64,000 bases of DNA from Sulfurimonas sp. HSL1-2. GTDB taxonomy: Bacteria; Campylobacterota; Campylobacteria; Campylobacterales; Sulfurimonadaceae. Positions 8,309 to 15,889 of the stretch are shown here, in pieces. Below the pieces are notes generated by a model. The model saw nothing but the letters and a program-made list of their open reading frames with translations, was not told where the DNA came from and ran no database searches. Location: positions 927,573-991,572 of the forward strand of contig NZ_CP147914.1 of assembly GCF_039645565.1 (NCBI RefSeq), written 5' to 3'. How positions within the stretch are numbered: position 1 is the first letter of the stretch; the number at the start of each line of letters is the position of its first letter. The translations under genes and the position numbers were made by a program.

Positions 8309-9052
8309 TTAAATATCATCAAATGCCAATTCAAACTTACCATTAATTTTTTTTGCTTTTTTGAAATTCAAATGTGTAAACCCATTATCTAGACATAGTT
8401 TTTTAAATTCTTCAATTTGTTTAGTAGTTGTATCTAGACCAAAAAATATACTTTTTAATTCATCTTTATGAAACTTTTTTTCACCTTGGAACCCTATGTC
8501 TATACATCTATACTCATTCTCATACTTCCAATCAATGTGTTTGGTAAGCATCAGTTTTACAAGTTCACTTCCATCATCACTTTCCAAATAAGAAAGCAAC
8601 TCATATTTTTCATCATAATCAACTTTTATAGGATGATATAAACAGTCATAACCATCATAGTTAAGTGGTTCAAATTCAAAAACTAAACCGTTATGACTGT
8701 TGGAGTAATGCGACCACATTAAAATATTATCATGGGTGGCAGATAAAGATAAAACACCAATATTATCAATAAGTTCGTTGTTTGATTTTTTGATCATTTT
8801 TATGAGTTTTTCGTTTGTATAAAAAGCCATCATTTCTTTAATGTCTTGTTTCCCAAATTGAGGGTTTCGAAGCGATGCTTTGATTAGCCATAATTTACGT
8901 TCTTTATTACTATATTTTTCTCTGAAAGATAATCTGCAATCAAAAGGATCATTAAAATATTTTATTGGAGAATAATACAAAGATGAATTGATGATTATGT
9001 TATTTAAAAATTGATCATTGAAGCTTCTATACTTATAAAGTTTTGTACTCAT
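8309..9052 (-). CDS. Cassette E gene: DUF2971 protein
   Basis: A 247-residue soluble protein with DUF2971 landmarks: N-terminal LYKYRSFN and PIKYFNDPFDCR, the central SATHDNILMWSHYSNSHNG block, and the later KHIDWKYENEYRCI segment. The biochemical role of DUF2971 is not established; members are frequent in accessory regions and integron cassettes. A weak AGGA precedes the ATG. The stop codon ends directly against the half attC at 8285-8308, and the HNH gene follows, so the two may act together. Confidence 0.8.
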   Translation of the reverse strand: MSTKLYKYRSFNDQFLNNIIINSSLYYSPIKYFNDPFDCRLSFREKYSNKERKLWLIKASLRNPQFGKQDIKEMMAFYTNEKLIKMIKKSNNELIDNIGVLSLSATHDNILMWSHYSNSHNGLVFEFEPLNYDGYDCLYHPIKVDYDEKYELLSYLESDDGSELVKLMLTKHIDWKYENEYRCIDIGFQGEKKFHKDELKSIFFGLDTTTKQIEEFKKLCLDNGFTHLNFKKAKKINGKFELAFDDI

Positions 9053-9073
9053 AAAAAATATTTTCCTATGTAG

Positions 9074-9145
9074 ATATAACGTTTAAAATGAGCAATCAAA
9101 AAGCCGCCTGCGGGTTTTTGATTGGTCTCCTCTGATTTGTTAGCT
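9074..9145 (-). repeat. attC site of cassette F
   Basis: A 72-base site: R'' AGCTAAC, stem CAATCAAAAA/CTTTTTGATTG around CCGCAGGCGG, then TTTTAAAC and R' GTTATAT. R'' is the exact complement of the box at 9864-9870, which fixes the start of cassette F and the attI junction. Confidence 0.88.
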
Positions 9146-9146
9146 T

Positions 9147-9851
9147 CTAAATAATGTCCTTAACGTAAAAACATGGAGTCACAGCAGCAATTTTACCGCC
9201 AGTTGTATCTGAGATTGTGCCGTGCATGATACCGTGACACACAGTTGGTCCAGTAGTTGTTGTCATGTTCCCAACGATCACATAACCTAAGTCAAATACG
9301 GGTCCACCACTATATCCACCAATACTGGGATTCTCAAGGGTAAAAAAGTCAGATGGGATCTGAGTGTCAAATCTTGGAAGTGTTATTAGTGATGAAGATG
9401 CATGTGAACGAAAAGTAAAAGGACTAAATTTTCCCACTCCACCTAAGCCATTTGGAAAGCCAACAGCAGTTAAGTAATCATCACGAGATGGTGGTGTTTG
9501 AGTGAATTTCAATTGATCTACAGGAAAGAAGCGTCCTTGAAGAATGGGTATGATTGATGTTTCAAGGATAATAGGTAAAACAGAAACATCTGCAATAGAA
9601 TGGTGAGTCCAATTTAGAGTCTTATTAAGTTGAGATAGTAAAAAAGTTTGACAGTTTCCATTATTATCGCTAATCACTACTTGAGTAGATGGATTACAGT
9701 CATGTGCTACATGCGAAGCTGTCAGTAAGTATGGTGATTTTTCATCTTTTAGAATAAACATACCTGAACCTACTACCGTACCCTTTGCTGTTGGTGTTCG
9801 TAGGTTACATACAACTTGGAATGTTTGGTCTCTTGTTAATCTTATACTCAT
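9147..9851 (-). CDS. Cassette F gene: trypsin-like serine protease
   Basis: This 234-residue protein has a chymotrypsin/trypsin-like catalytic triad: His in LLTASHVAHDC (near residue 47), Asp in SIADVSVL (near 89) and Ser in GGYSGGPVF (near 180). There is no signal peptide, so a cytoplasmic protease is likely, which is unusual for a housekeeping role but common for proteases used in bacterial conflict systems. It is the first cassette after the attI junction and thus the best expressed from a cassette promoter. AAGGAA lies six bases upstream of the ATG. Confidence 0.8.
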   Translation of the reverse strand: MSIRLTRDQTFQVVCNLRTPTAKGTVVGSGMFILKDEKSPYLLTASHVAHDCNPSTQVVISDNNGNCQTFLLSQLNKTLNWTHHSIADVSVLPIILETSIIPILQGRFFPVDQLKFTQTPPSRDDYLTAVGFPNGLGGVGKFSPFTFRSHASSSLITLPRFDTQIPSDFFTLENPSIGGYSGGPVFDLGYVIVGNMTTTTGPTVCHGIMHGTISDTTGGKIAAVTPCFYVKDII

Positions 9852-9895
9852 TGTATTCCTTGTAGCTAACTATTAATTAGTTTACATTTTAGTGT

Positions 9896-9901
9896 ACTAT
9901 A
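9896..9901 (-). promoter_or_regulatory. Candidate cassette promoter (Pc) -10 box
   Basis: The minus strand reads TTCTATAGTACAC, with TATAGT about 45 bases upstream of the first cassette gene and before the crossover box. This is where a cassette promoter should lie. The -35 is unclear (TTGCAG lies 22 bases upstream). Confidence 0.35.
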
Positions 9902-10012
9902 GAACTTTTTTGGTTAGAAAAAACTGCAAAAATAATAACAATATGCAATATATTAAACCTTTTGGTGTGCTGTAGTGTAAAAATGAATGTATGACTATTA
10001 TCGATATCCGGT

Positions 10013-10039
10013 GATAGATTAACAAAATGTAGGTCTATC
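10013..10039. promoter_or_regulatory. Inverted repeat upstream of the integrase stub
   Basis: GATAGA and TCTATC flank a 15-base spacer, 28 bases before the integrase start. It could be an operator for intI or simply a chance repeat. Confidence 0.25.
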
Positions 10040-10066
10040 GACGGATTTTGATGTTAAGGATAGATC

Positions 10067-10126
10067 ATGGGTAAAAAGCTTTTAGACAAGGTTCGGGATC
10101 AGATTAGTATTAGGCTAGAGTGTTGA
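10067..10126 (+). pseudogene. intI: Integron integrase, N-terminal stub only
   Basis: An ATG preceded by AAGGA at six bases opens a 19-codon frame, MGKKLLDKVRDQISIRLEC. The segment LLDKVRDQI matches the conserved N-terminus of integron integrases (LLDQVRD.IR.KHYS...). It lies divergent to the array next to the attI region, exactly where intI belongs. The similarity stops after about 12-17 codons and the frame ends in TGA within the 3' end of the neighbouring minus-strand gene (stop at 10115-10117). All catalytic residues (the tyrosine-recombinase R-H-R-Y set and the integron-specific insert) are gone, so this is a deletion remnant. Confidence 0.75.
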
Positions 10127-11107
10127 GAAGAAAGCCTGCTTATGTAGGTTCTTGAGTGCGCTGTTGAGCCCGTTGGCGTTGAACATGACGAGTTCGCGGT
10201 AGTAGCGCTGCAGTTGTTCAGTTAAGAGGACGGACTTTCCGCCTTTGAGGATCATGCCGGTGGTGACTATACGCTGGACGAGTTCGAAAAGCTCTACGCG
10301 GAGTGCGTCGAGTTCCGCGCCGTCTTTCTCAGAGAGGAAGGCGTTTTTCACCGCTTCCAGTCTCTTTTCGGCGGCGCGGCGGACCTCCTTGTCCTCCAGG
10401 GCATCCACGGCGCCGATGCCGATGCCGTGGAGGGCGTAGTGGATCGTTTTGGAGACGGATTTGTTCTTTGTGTAGGTGCCGAGGGGGTGCGAGGCGACGA
10501 TGTGTTCCTCGGGCACATCGTAATTGTCGAGGATGATATCGACAGTCTGCATAGCGTTGCCAACGAAAGTTTCAGTTACTTCACCCACGGTGAAACCGGG
10601 TTCGGGTTTGAAGGGCACCACCGCCTGAAACTCCTGCCCTTCGCAGTGGAAACCGACGACGAGGGTGTCGAAGATGCCGTAGCCGCTCGCCCATGTCAGG
10701 CGGCCGCTGAGGCGGTAGGTGCCGCACCGCCGCGTGGCGGAAACGACGGTTACCGGGGCGCGCAGGTGGTTGATGGCGATCCCGCAGCGTCTGTTCAGGT
10801 AGGTTGCCATCAGCACAAAACGGTTGGCGTGCATAATCTTGTTCGCCGCGAGGATCTGGATGGCCAGAAAGGCGAGGCTGCCCGAACGGGGTGCCAGGGT
10901 CGTGAAGAGCCGGAATTTCATCTGCTCATGCAGCTCGGCGGCGTAGTGATGAAAGGCGAAGACGCCTGTATCGTAGACGAGTCCGAAGGCCTCTTTGAGC
11001 AGAGCCGTCTCCGTGTCGAGGCGGTACAGGGGGAGGGCGTCCAGCCGGCCGGCTGCCGCGTCGAGCTGCTCGTTATAGTGCTCAAGCCCCAGTGTCGCCT
11101 CTGTCAT
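10115..11107 (-). CDS. Acyl-CoA dehydrogenase-like flavoprotein
   Basis: The 330-residue product resembles the acyl-CoA dehydrogenase fold: an N-terminal helical part, a central beta domain (VVSATRRCGTYRLSGRLTWASG, then FDTLVVGFH and AVVPF), and a helical C-terminus. The central pattern is typical of the FAD-binding middle domain. The substrate cannot be told, and a flavin-dependent monooxygenase is possible. The ATG at 11107 overlaps the stop of the acetyltransferase gene (ATGA), which is why I reject longer frames. Its last codons abut the integrase stub, so its natural C-terminus may have been altered there. Confidence 0.6.
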   Translation of the reverse strand: MTEATLGLEHYNEQLDAAAGRLDALPLYRLDTETALLKEAFGLVYDTGVFAFHHYAAELHEQMKFRLFTTLAPRSGSLAFLAIQILAANKIMHANRFVLMATYLNRRCGIAINHLRAPVTVVSATRRCGTYRLSGRLTWASGYGIFDTLVVGFHCEGQEFQAVVPFKPEPGFTVGEVTETFVGNAMQTVDIILDNYDVPEEHIVASHPLGTYTKNKSVSKTIHYALHGIGIGAVDALEDKEVRRAAEKRLEAVKNAFLSEKDGAELDALRVELFELVQRIVTTGMILKGGKSVLLTEQLQRYYRELVMFNANGLNSALKNLHKQAFFSTL

Positions 11108-11610
11108 GCTTCTCCCTTGCCGATGCTTTTGGTAGCGATGACCCGTAGCGGTTCGAACCCCAGGCGTTCCCAGGCGCTGCGGGCGCTGCGGGCGCTTTCG
11201 TTCGCCGCCATATAGCTCAGTTCGATCGTACTGATGGACTTCGACGCGAACCACTCCTCCATCGCCCTGTACATCAACGTACACTGCTCGCCGCCCCGGT
11301 GGGCTTCGTCCACGTAGCACAGGCCGATCCACCCCACGAGCCCGATATCGGCCGCGCCGATCTGCGACGGGGCGATCTTGCCCATGATACAGCCGATAGC
11401 TTCGCCGTTGCGCTGCAGAATGAGGGTTTTCGCCTTCCGTGTGTCGAGGTACTCGAGGGCATAGGTTCCCATCGCATCGACGGAGAGGGCGGAGAACCCT
11501 TCGTAATAGGGTCCCTCTGCGCACTTGGAGAGGAAGAGAAAAGTCTTATGGAGGGCTTCAACCAGAAAAAGGAGGTCCTCTTCACCCGCGGCACGCAGTT
11601 CGGTGTCCAT
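11104..11610 (-). CDS. GNAT-family N-acetyltransferase
   Basis: A 168-residue protein with a GNAT layout: the beta strand IGCIMGKIAP, the WIGLCYVDEAHRGGEQCTLMY segment corresponding to the acetyl-CoA binding V-x-x-x-x-R-G-x-G region (here RGGEQ), and a C-terminal ELSYMAANESARSAWERLGF-type motif. The substrate is unknown. It is directly upstream of, and overlaps by four bases, the acyl-CoA dehydrogenase-like gene, so the two are translationally coupled. Confidence 0.75.
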   Translation of the reverse strand: MDTELRAAGEEDLLFLVEALHKTFLFLSKCAEGPYYEGFSALSVDAMGTYALEYLDTRKAKTLILQRNGEAIGCIMGKIAPSQIGAADIGLVGWIGLCYVDEAHRGGEQCTLMYRAMEEWFASKSISTIELSYMAANESARSARSAWERLGFEPLRVIATKSIGKGEA

Positions 11611-11727
11611 ATCGCTCCTTTCCGTTTGTATGCTGCATTCTACAGTCTGTCGGGTTAAAGCGGGTGAAGGGGGAGCGCCCGCGGCGTGCCGGGCGCGGAG
11701 TCTCAGATACGTTCGATCTGTCGATGC

Positions 11728-12357
11728 TTATGGTGCCAGCCCGATCTGCTGCATGAAGGCGCCGTTGTCCCAGAAAAGGAACTCTTCGAACATGATGCCG
11801 TCCTTGTTCCAGTGGCCTATGGTTGCCATTGGAATGCGGTAGGCCTTGCCTGTAGGCTGGATGACCGTGCCGTCGGCGAGCACCATGGGTTTGGTGAAGG
11901 TGCCTTCGAGCCAGCCGGTCACGGCGCTCCACTGGCCGTCAGCTGTACCGAAGCGGACCGGGTGCTCCTTGATCCGGTTGTCGGGCGCGAAGGTGAACAT
12001 GTACTTCAGGTCTTCGATGTGCTTCTCAATGCCTTTGGTTACATGGCCGTCCGGCCAGTGGACGATGACATCCTTGGTATGGCTCTTGTGCAGATCCTGC
12101 CATTCCTGGCCGGTGTAGACGCGGAAATCCAGGTCATCAAAGTTCGCAAGGTTCTGGGAAAGGACCGGCGGTACGCCTTTCATTTTCGGTGCGGGCTCAC
12201 CTGCCACGGTCCCGGGCCACATCTCTTTTTCTGCGGCAGCGGCAGGGACGGTGCCTATGAGCACGGCGCCGAGCATGGCGCCGAAGGCAGCAGGGACGAT
12301 CCGGCGCTGCATCGAGGCCAACGTTCTTGTCCATTTGGTAAGGGTTTCTGTGTTCAT
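11728..12357 (-). CDS. Secreted SnoaL-like (ester-cyclase/NTF2-fold) protein
   Basis: A 209-residue product with a signal peptide ending in VPAAAAE. The mature part resembles SnoaL-like NTF2-fold proteins (YTGQEWQDLHKSHTKDVIVHWPDG, and a C-terminal GHWNKDGIMFEEFLFWDN typical of 'ester cyclase' family ends). The start at 12357 is favoured over 12387 because GAGGAGAG lies four bases upstream. It is probably periplasmic; the ligand is unknown. It is a single gene, separated from both neighbours. Confidence 0.7.
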   Translation of the reverse strand: MNTETLTKWTRTLASMQRRIVPAAFGAMLGAVLIGTVPAAAAEKEMWPGTVAGEPAPKMKGVPPVLSQNLANFDDLDFRVYTGQEWQDLHKSHTKDVIVHWPDGHVTKGIEKHIEDLKYMFTFAPDNRIKEHPVRFGTADGQWSAVTGWLEGTFTKPMVLADGTVIQPTGKAYRIPMATIGHWNKDGIMFEEFLFWDNGAFMQQIGLAP

Positions 12358-12540
12358 GGGTCTCTCCTCATGATGGTTACATAGCAATCAGGCCGTGCCG
12401 TGCACAACCACACTTAGTCTCTTAGTTATCCATCATATTTGGTTTGAACTTTTGTCTGTATTTCCGTTGAGTATTAATTAAAAAAAGTTATGTAATGAAG
12501 TATGGGTATCACAGTCGGGATGCATTGATGATTGCAGGGT

Positions 12541-12559
12541 GTGTGCCGCAGGGGCACAC
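12541..12559. terminator. Hairpin after the RND operon
   Basis: GTGTGCC and GGCACAC pair perfectly around a five-base loop, 11 bases past the last stop of the efflux operon. There is no U-tract, so it is at best a weak terminator or a 3' stabiliser. Confidence 0.35.
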
Positions 12560-12569
12560 GGCATGAGGC

Positions 12570-14285
12570 CTACGGTTCGTAGACGGAGACGGCTTTGCGC
12601 TCTTTGAAGCCGAAGTGGCGGTCGAGGTCGGCGTTGTGCAGCAGGACCGGCACGACGAGCAGCGACGCGGCGACGGCGGCGATGGTGCCGAAGATGAGTG
12701 CGACACCGAGCCCGCCGAAGACGGCGTCGCTGGCGAGCAGGGTCGAGGCGAGGATGATCGCCGTCGCGGTCAGGAAGATCGGCTTGGCGCGGGTGGCGGC
12801 GGCGTAGGCGAGCGCTTCCGTCTTGTGCATCCCTTTCTCGTGCATCAATGACTTGGTGAAGTCGATGAGCAGCAGCGAGTTGCGCGAGCTGATCCCGATC
12901 AGGGCGATGAAGCCGATGAGCGACGTCGCCGTCAGGAAGAAGGTGTCGGCACTGAAGAGGTCCATAATGAAGTGGCCCACGATGACCCCGATGATGGAGA
13001 GGAAGCTGCCCAGCAGGACGATGCCGCTGAGGGTGAAGCTCTTGTAGTAGACGACCATCAGCAGGAAAATGAGCACGAGCGCGGCGATGAAGGCCCCGCC
13101 CAGGTCCCGGAAGGTGTCGAGGGTGACTTCCATCTCGCCGTCCCAGTGCAGCTCGTAATGGCTCCCCGTATTCCTGTCGGTGAGAGAGAGGTCGAAGAGG
13201 CCGCTCTTCTCGATGTCATACTGCTCAGAGAGGGTATCGAGGATCATATGGCGCGCGTCCATCAGCGGGTAGACCTGGGAGACCATGTCCGTTTCGGCGA
13301 CGACGTTGACCATCTGGTGCAGGTCTTTGCTCATGATCATCGGGTTGGCGCGCGTCGGGATGATGTCGACGACCTCGGTCAGCGGCACGAGCAGGCCGTT
13401 GCTGTTCATCAGGCGCAGCCCCGAGAGCTTCTGTTCGAGGGCGAGCTTGTCCTTGCGGCTGAAGACCTTCGACTCCGGGCTCAGCGTCAGGAAGATCGGG
13501 ATCTGCTCGTTGATCGTTTCGCTGTTCTTGACGGCGATGTCCATCCCCTCGAAGGCGAGGTAGATGATGTCGTTGACCTGCTTGATGGAGAGGCCCGAAC
13601 GGGTGATCTTCGTGCTGTTGACCTTGAGGTCGAAACTGTCGTAGATCTCGTCGGCCATGACGTCGATGTCGACGAGCCCCGCCGTCTGGTGGAAGATCGC
13701 GGCGACCTTGCCGGCGAGGTCGCGAATGCCTGCGGTGTCGCTGCCGTAGATCTCGGCGACGATGGCGGCCAGGGTCGGCGGTCCTGCCGGCGGTTCGACG
13801 AACTTGATGTTCGTGCCGGCGACGACGGGCTGGCACGCCTCCTGGATCAGGGGACGCATCCGCTGAACCATCAGGTAGGAGGGCTCGCCGCGGTCATGTT
13901 TCTTGGTGAGGTTGACGACGATCTCGGAGACGTTTTCCGCGTTTTTGAAGTGGCTGCCTTTGATGAGGCCGGCGAAATCGAGCGGCGCACCCATGCCGAG
14001 GAAAGTCTCGGTGTCGAGCACCTCCTGCTCCTTCTGGATAAAGGAGGTGACGCACTGGCTTACCGCCGTCGTCTGGCGCAGGGAAGAGCCGTTGGGCAGG
14101 TCGACGTAGACGGTGAAGGTGTCATTGTTCTTGCCCGGCAGCATCTTGGCCTTGACGATCTCGGTCGGCGCGATCATCAGCACCGAGATGATGAAGGCGA
14201 CGAGGGTCACGATCAGGATCATTTTCTTCTGGCTTCTGCTCTGCAGCAGCGCCGCGATGAAGGCTTCGAACTTCTGGAAGATCAT
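12570..14285 (-). CDS. RND efflux permease, C-terminal half (separate polypeptide)
   Basis: The 571 residues correspond to the second half of an RND permease: one membrane helix (about residues 20-40), the large periplasmic porter/docking loop, then five helices. TM10-like GISSRNSLLLIDFTK has Arg where AcrB has the proton-relay Lys940. It begins at an ATG with a full AAGGAGG six bases upstream, placed inside the end of the N-half gene with an ATGA overlap. The gene therefore has its own start and is not simply the tail of a frameshifted frame. It should assemble with the N-half, the adaptor and the TolC-like protein. Confidence 0.85.
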   Translation of the reverse strand: MIFQKFEAFIAALLQSRSQKKMILIVTLVAFIISVLMIAPTEIVKAKMLPGKNNDTFTVYVDLPNGSSLRQTTAVSQCVTSFIQKEQEVLDTETFLGMGAPLDFAGLIKGSHFKNAENVSEIVVNLTKKHDRGEPSYLMVQRMRPLIQEACQPVVAGTNIKFVEPPAGPPTLAAIVAEIYGSDTAGIRDLAGKVAAIFHQTAGLVDIDVMADEIYDSFDLKVNSTKITRSGLSIKQVNDIIYLAFEGMDIAVKNSETINEQIPIFLTLSPESKVFSRKDKLALEQKLSGLRLMNSNGLLVPLTEVVDIIPTRANPMIMSKDLHQMVNVVAETDMVSQVYPLMDARHMILDTLSEQYDIEKSGLFDLSLTDRNTGSHYELHWDGEMEVTLDTFRDLGGAFIAALVLIFLLMVVYYKSFTLSGIVLLGSFLSIIGVIVGHFIMDLFSADTFFLTATSLIGFIALIGISSRNSLLLIDFTKSLMHEKGMHKTEALAYAAATRAKPIFLTATAIILASTLLASDAVFGGLGVALIFGTIAAVAASLLVVPVLLHNADLDRHFGFKERKAVSVYEP

Positions 14286-15880
14286 TTATGGCCTCCTTGG
14301 TGTTTCGCATGGTCGGGACGGTGCATCATCCGCTTGGCGAAATAGGGGGTGAAGATATAGGCGACGAAGAGCGACGCGATCAGCGCCACCGGGACGTTGG
14401 CCGGGATCGGTTTCATGAACTGCCCCATCATGCCGCCGACAAAGGCCATGGGGACCATGGTGAGAATGATGGCGAAGGTCGCGATGTTCGTCGGCGGCCC
14501 GATCTCGTCGGTCGCCTCGACGAGCAGGTCGTCTTTTGGCATGTCCGCCGACTCTACCGAGTGGAAGTGGCGGTGAATGTTCTCGATGACGATGATGGCC
14601 GCATCGACCAGGAGCCCCAGCGAGAGCAGGAACGCAAAGAGGGTGATCCGGTTGATCGTCTGCCCGGTGATATAGGCGATAAAGAGGGTGATCGCCAGGA
14701 TGGCCGGGACGGTGAAGGTAACGATGAGCGACTCGCGCCACCCCAGGACGAAGACGAGCAGGATCGCGATGATGACGATGGAGATAATGAGGTGGAAGAC
14801 CAGCTCGTTGACCGCCTCGTTGGCGCGTTCGCCGTCGTTGCGGGTGATGGAATATTTGATCCCCGCTTTTTCGAGAACCGGCTTGTAGTTTTCAAGGGCC
14901 TCTCTGACCTCGTCGGCGATGACGACGGCATTGGTGCCCTTGAGCTTGGAGATCGTCAGGGTGACCTGCTCCTGAAGCGGGGAGAAGGCGTCGTCGTCGC
15001 GGACGCTGATGCTGGCGGAACGGAAGTTCTGGATGTCGTAGCCGTCCTCGACCTTGGCGACGTCGCGCAGGTGGATCGGTGCCCCCATGTACTGGGCGAC
15101 GATGATGTCCTCGACGTCCTGGACGCTTTCGATGGCGTTCTTGACGCCCATGATGACGATCTCGCCCTCTTTGGTGCGGTTCTTGACCGCCGGGACGTTG
15201 TAGGCGAGGGCCTGCACCGCCTGGGTGATCTGCCCCAGGGAGAGGTTGTAGCCGGAGAGCTTGTTCAGGTCGACGAGGATGTTGTACTGGTGTTTATGCC
15301 CCCCTTTGAGCGCCGTGACGGCGACGTTGGGCAGGCCGTTGATGGCGTGCTGGAGATTCTTGACCGCGTCGTAGAGCTGGGTGTCGTCCATCTTGGCCGG
15401 GTCTTTGGCGTAGAAGGCGACGGAGACGATCGGGATGTCGACGTCGATATCGAGGGGCTTGATGACCGGCTGCATGGCGTTTTCGGGGAAGATGTCGGCG
15501 TTCTGCATGATCTTGTCGTAGACCTTCAGGTTCGAATCCTCTTTCTCCTCGCCGATGTAGAAGGCGGCGTTGACGATGCCGACGTTGTCCATCGCCATCC
15601 CCATGATGTGCTCGATGCCGAGCACCTCTTTCATCTTGCGCTCGAGGGGGCGGACGATGACGTTCTCGACCTCTTTGGCCGTGGCGCCGGGCAGCGCGAT
15701 GATGACAGTAGAACCGCTGACGACCATCTGGGGGTTTTCCTCGCGGGGCATGATCATCAGCGAGAGGTAGCCGATGGCGAGCAGGGTGATCCCCAGGATC
15801 ATCGTCAGGGGGCTGTTGATGAAGTAGCGGGCGAGTTTACCCGCGTAGTCCTTGGGGGTGTAGGGTTTGTGTGTCTGCAT
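14282..15880 (-). CDS. RND efflux permease, N-terminal half (separate polypeptide)
   Basis: The 532 residues match the first half of an RND pump: TM1 (about 25-45), the periplasmic PN1/PN2 loop (PREENPQMVVSGSTVIIALP and GATAKEVENVIVRPLE), then TM2-TM6. The TM4 motif reads LLVDAAIIVIEN; AcrB has LLVDDAIVVVEN, so the second proton-relay Asp is Ala here. The reading frame ends after VAYIFTPYFAKRMMH, in the cytosolic linker between TM6 and TM7. Together with the next gene the length is 1103 residues, normal for an RND monomer. Substrate class (organic compounds versus metals) cannot be told. Confidence 0.85.
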   Translation of the reverse strand: MQTHKPYTPKDYAGKLARYFINSPLTMILGITLLAIGYLSLMIMPREENPQMVVSGSTVIIALPGATAKEVENVIVRPLERKMKEVLGIEHIMGMAMDNVGIVNAAFYIGEEKEDSNLKVYDKIMQNADIFPENAMQPVIKPLDIDVDIPIVSVAFYAKDPAKMDDTQLYDAVKNLQHAINGLPNVAVTALKGGHKHQYNILVDLNKLSGYNLSLGQITQAVQALAYNVPAVKNRTKEGEIVIMGVKNAIESVQDVEDIIVAQYMGAPIHLRDVAKVEDGYDIQNFRSASISVRDDDAFSPLQEQVTLTISKLKGTNAVVIADEVREALENYKPVLEKAGIKYSITRNDGERANEAVNELVFHLIISIVIIAILLVFVLGWRESLIVTFTVPAILAITLFIAYITGQTINRITLFAFLLSLGLLVDAAIIVIENIHRHFHSVESADMPKDDLLVEATDEIGPPTNIATFAIILTMVPMAFVGGMMGQFMKPIPANVPVALIASLFVAYIFTPYFAKRMMHRPDHAKHQGGHK

Positions 15881-15889
15881 CTGCGCTCC

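Larger units (their letters stand above)
9864..10066. other. attI-like region and cassette junction
   Basis: The minus strand has GTTAGCT at 9870-9864, the crossover box of the first cassette. Beyond it lies an AT-rich 196-base stretch without genes that separates the array from the divergent integrase stub. That position and content are those of an attI site with the cassette and integrase promoters. The attI assignment rests on position and the box match, not on a known attI sequence. Confidence 0.6.
5264..10126 (-). mobile_element. Remnant integron: attI junction, cassette array and integrase stub
   Basis: An AT-rich block inside G+C-rich chromosome holds five near-identical attC sites, a half attC and six leftward genes. 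Each cassette's attC R'' box is the exact complement of that cassette's own leading R' box for F (AGCTAAC/GTTAGCT), the D-E pair (ATATAAC/GTTATAT), C (ACCTAAC/GTTAGGT) and B (GCCTAAC/GTTAGGC), as expected for true cassettes. Boundaries by the G^TT rule are F 9080-9869, E+D 7436-9079, C 6670-7435, B 6168-6669 and A 5270-6167. To the right is an attI-like region and, divergently, an intI stub of about 16 codons. The flanks are trxC and an acyl-CoA dehydrogenase-like gene. With no functional integrase in the window, the array is now static or depends on an integrase elsewhere. Confidence 0.88.

Noticed and set aside
5264-9145. CRISPR array
   Set aside because: The repeats are 72 bases, palindromic and separated by whole genes; they are attC sites, and no cas gene is present.
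14275-14295. Frameshift error as the cause of the two RND frames
   Set aside because: The second frame has a full AAGGAGG and an ATGA overlap in the inter-helix linker; an error would rarely create this, though read support should still be checked.
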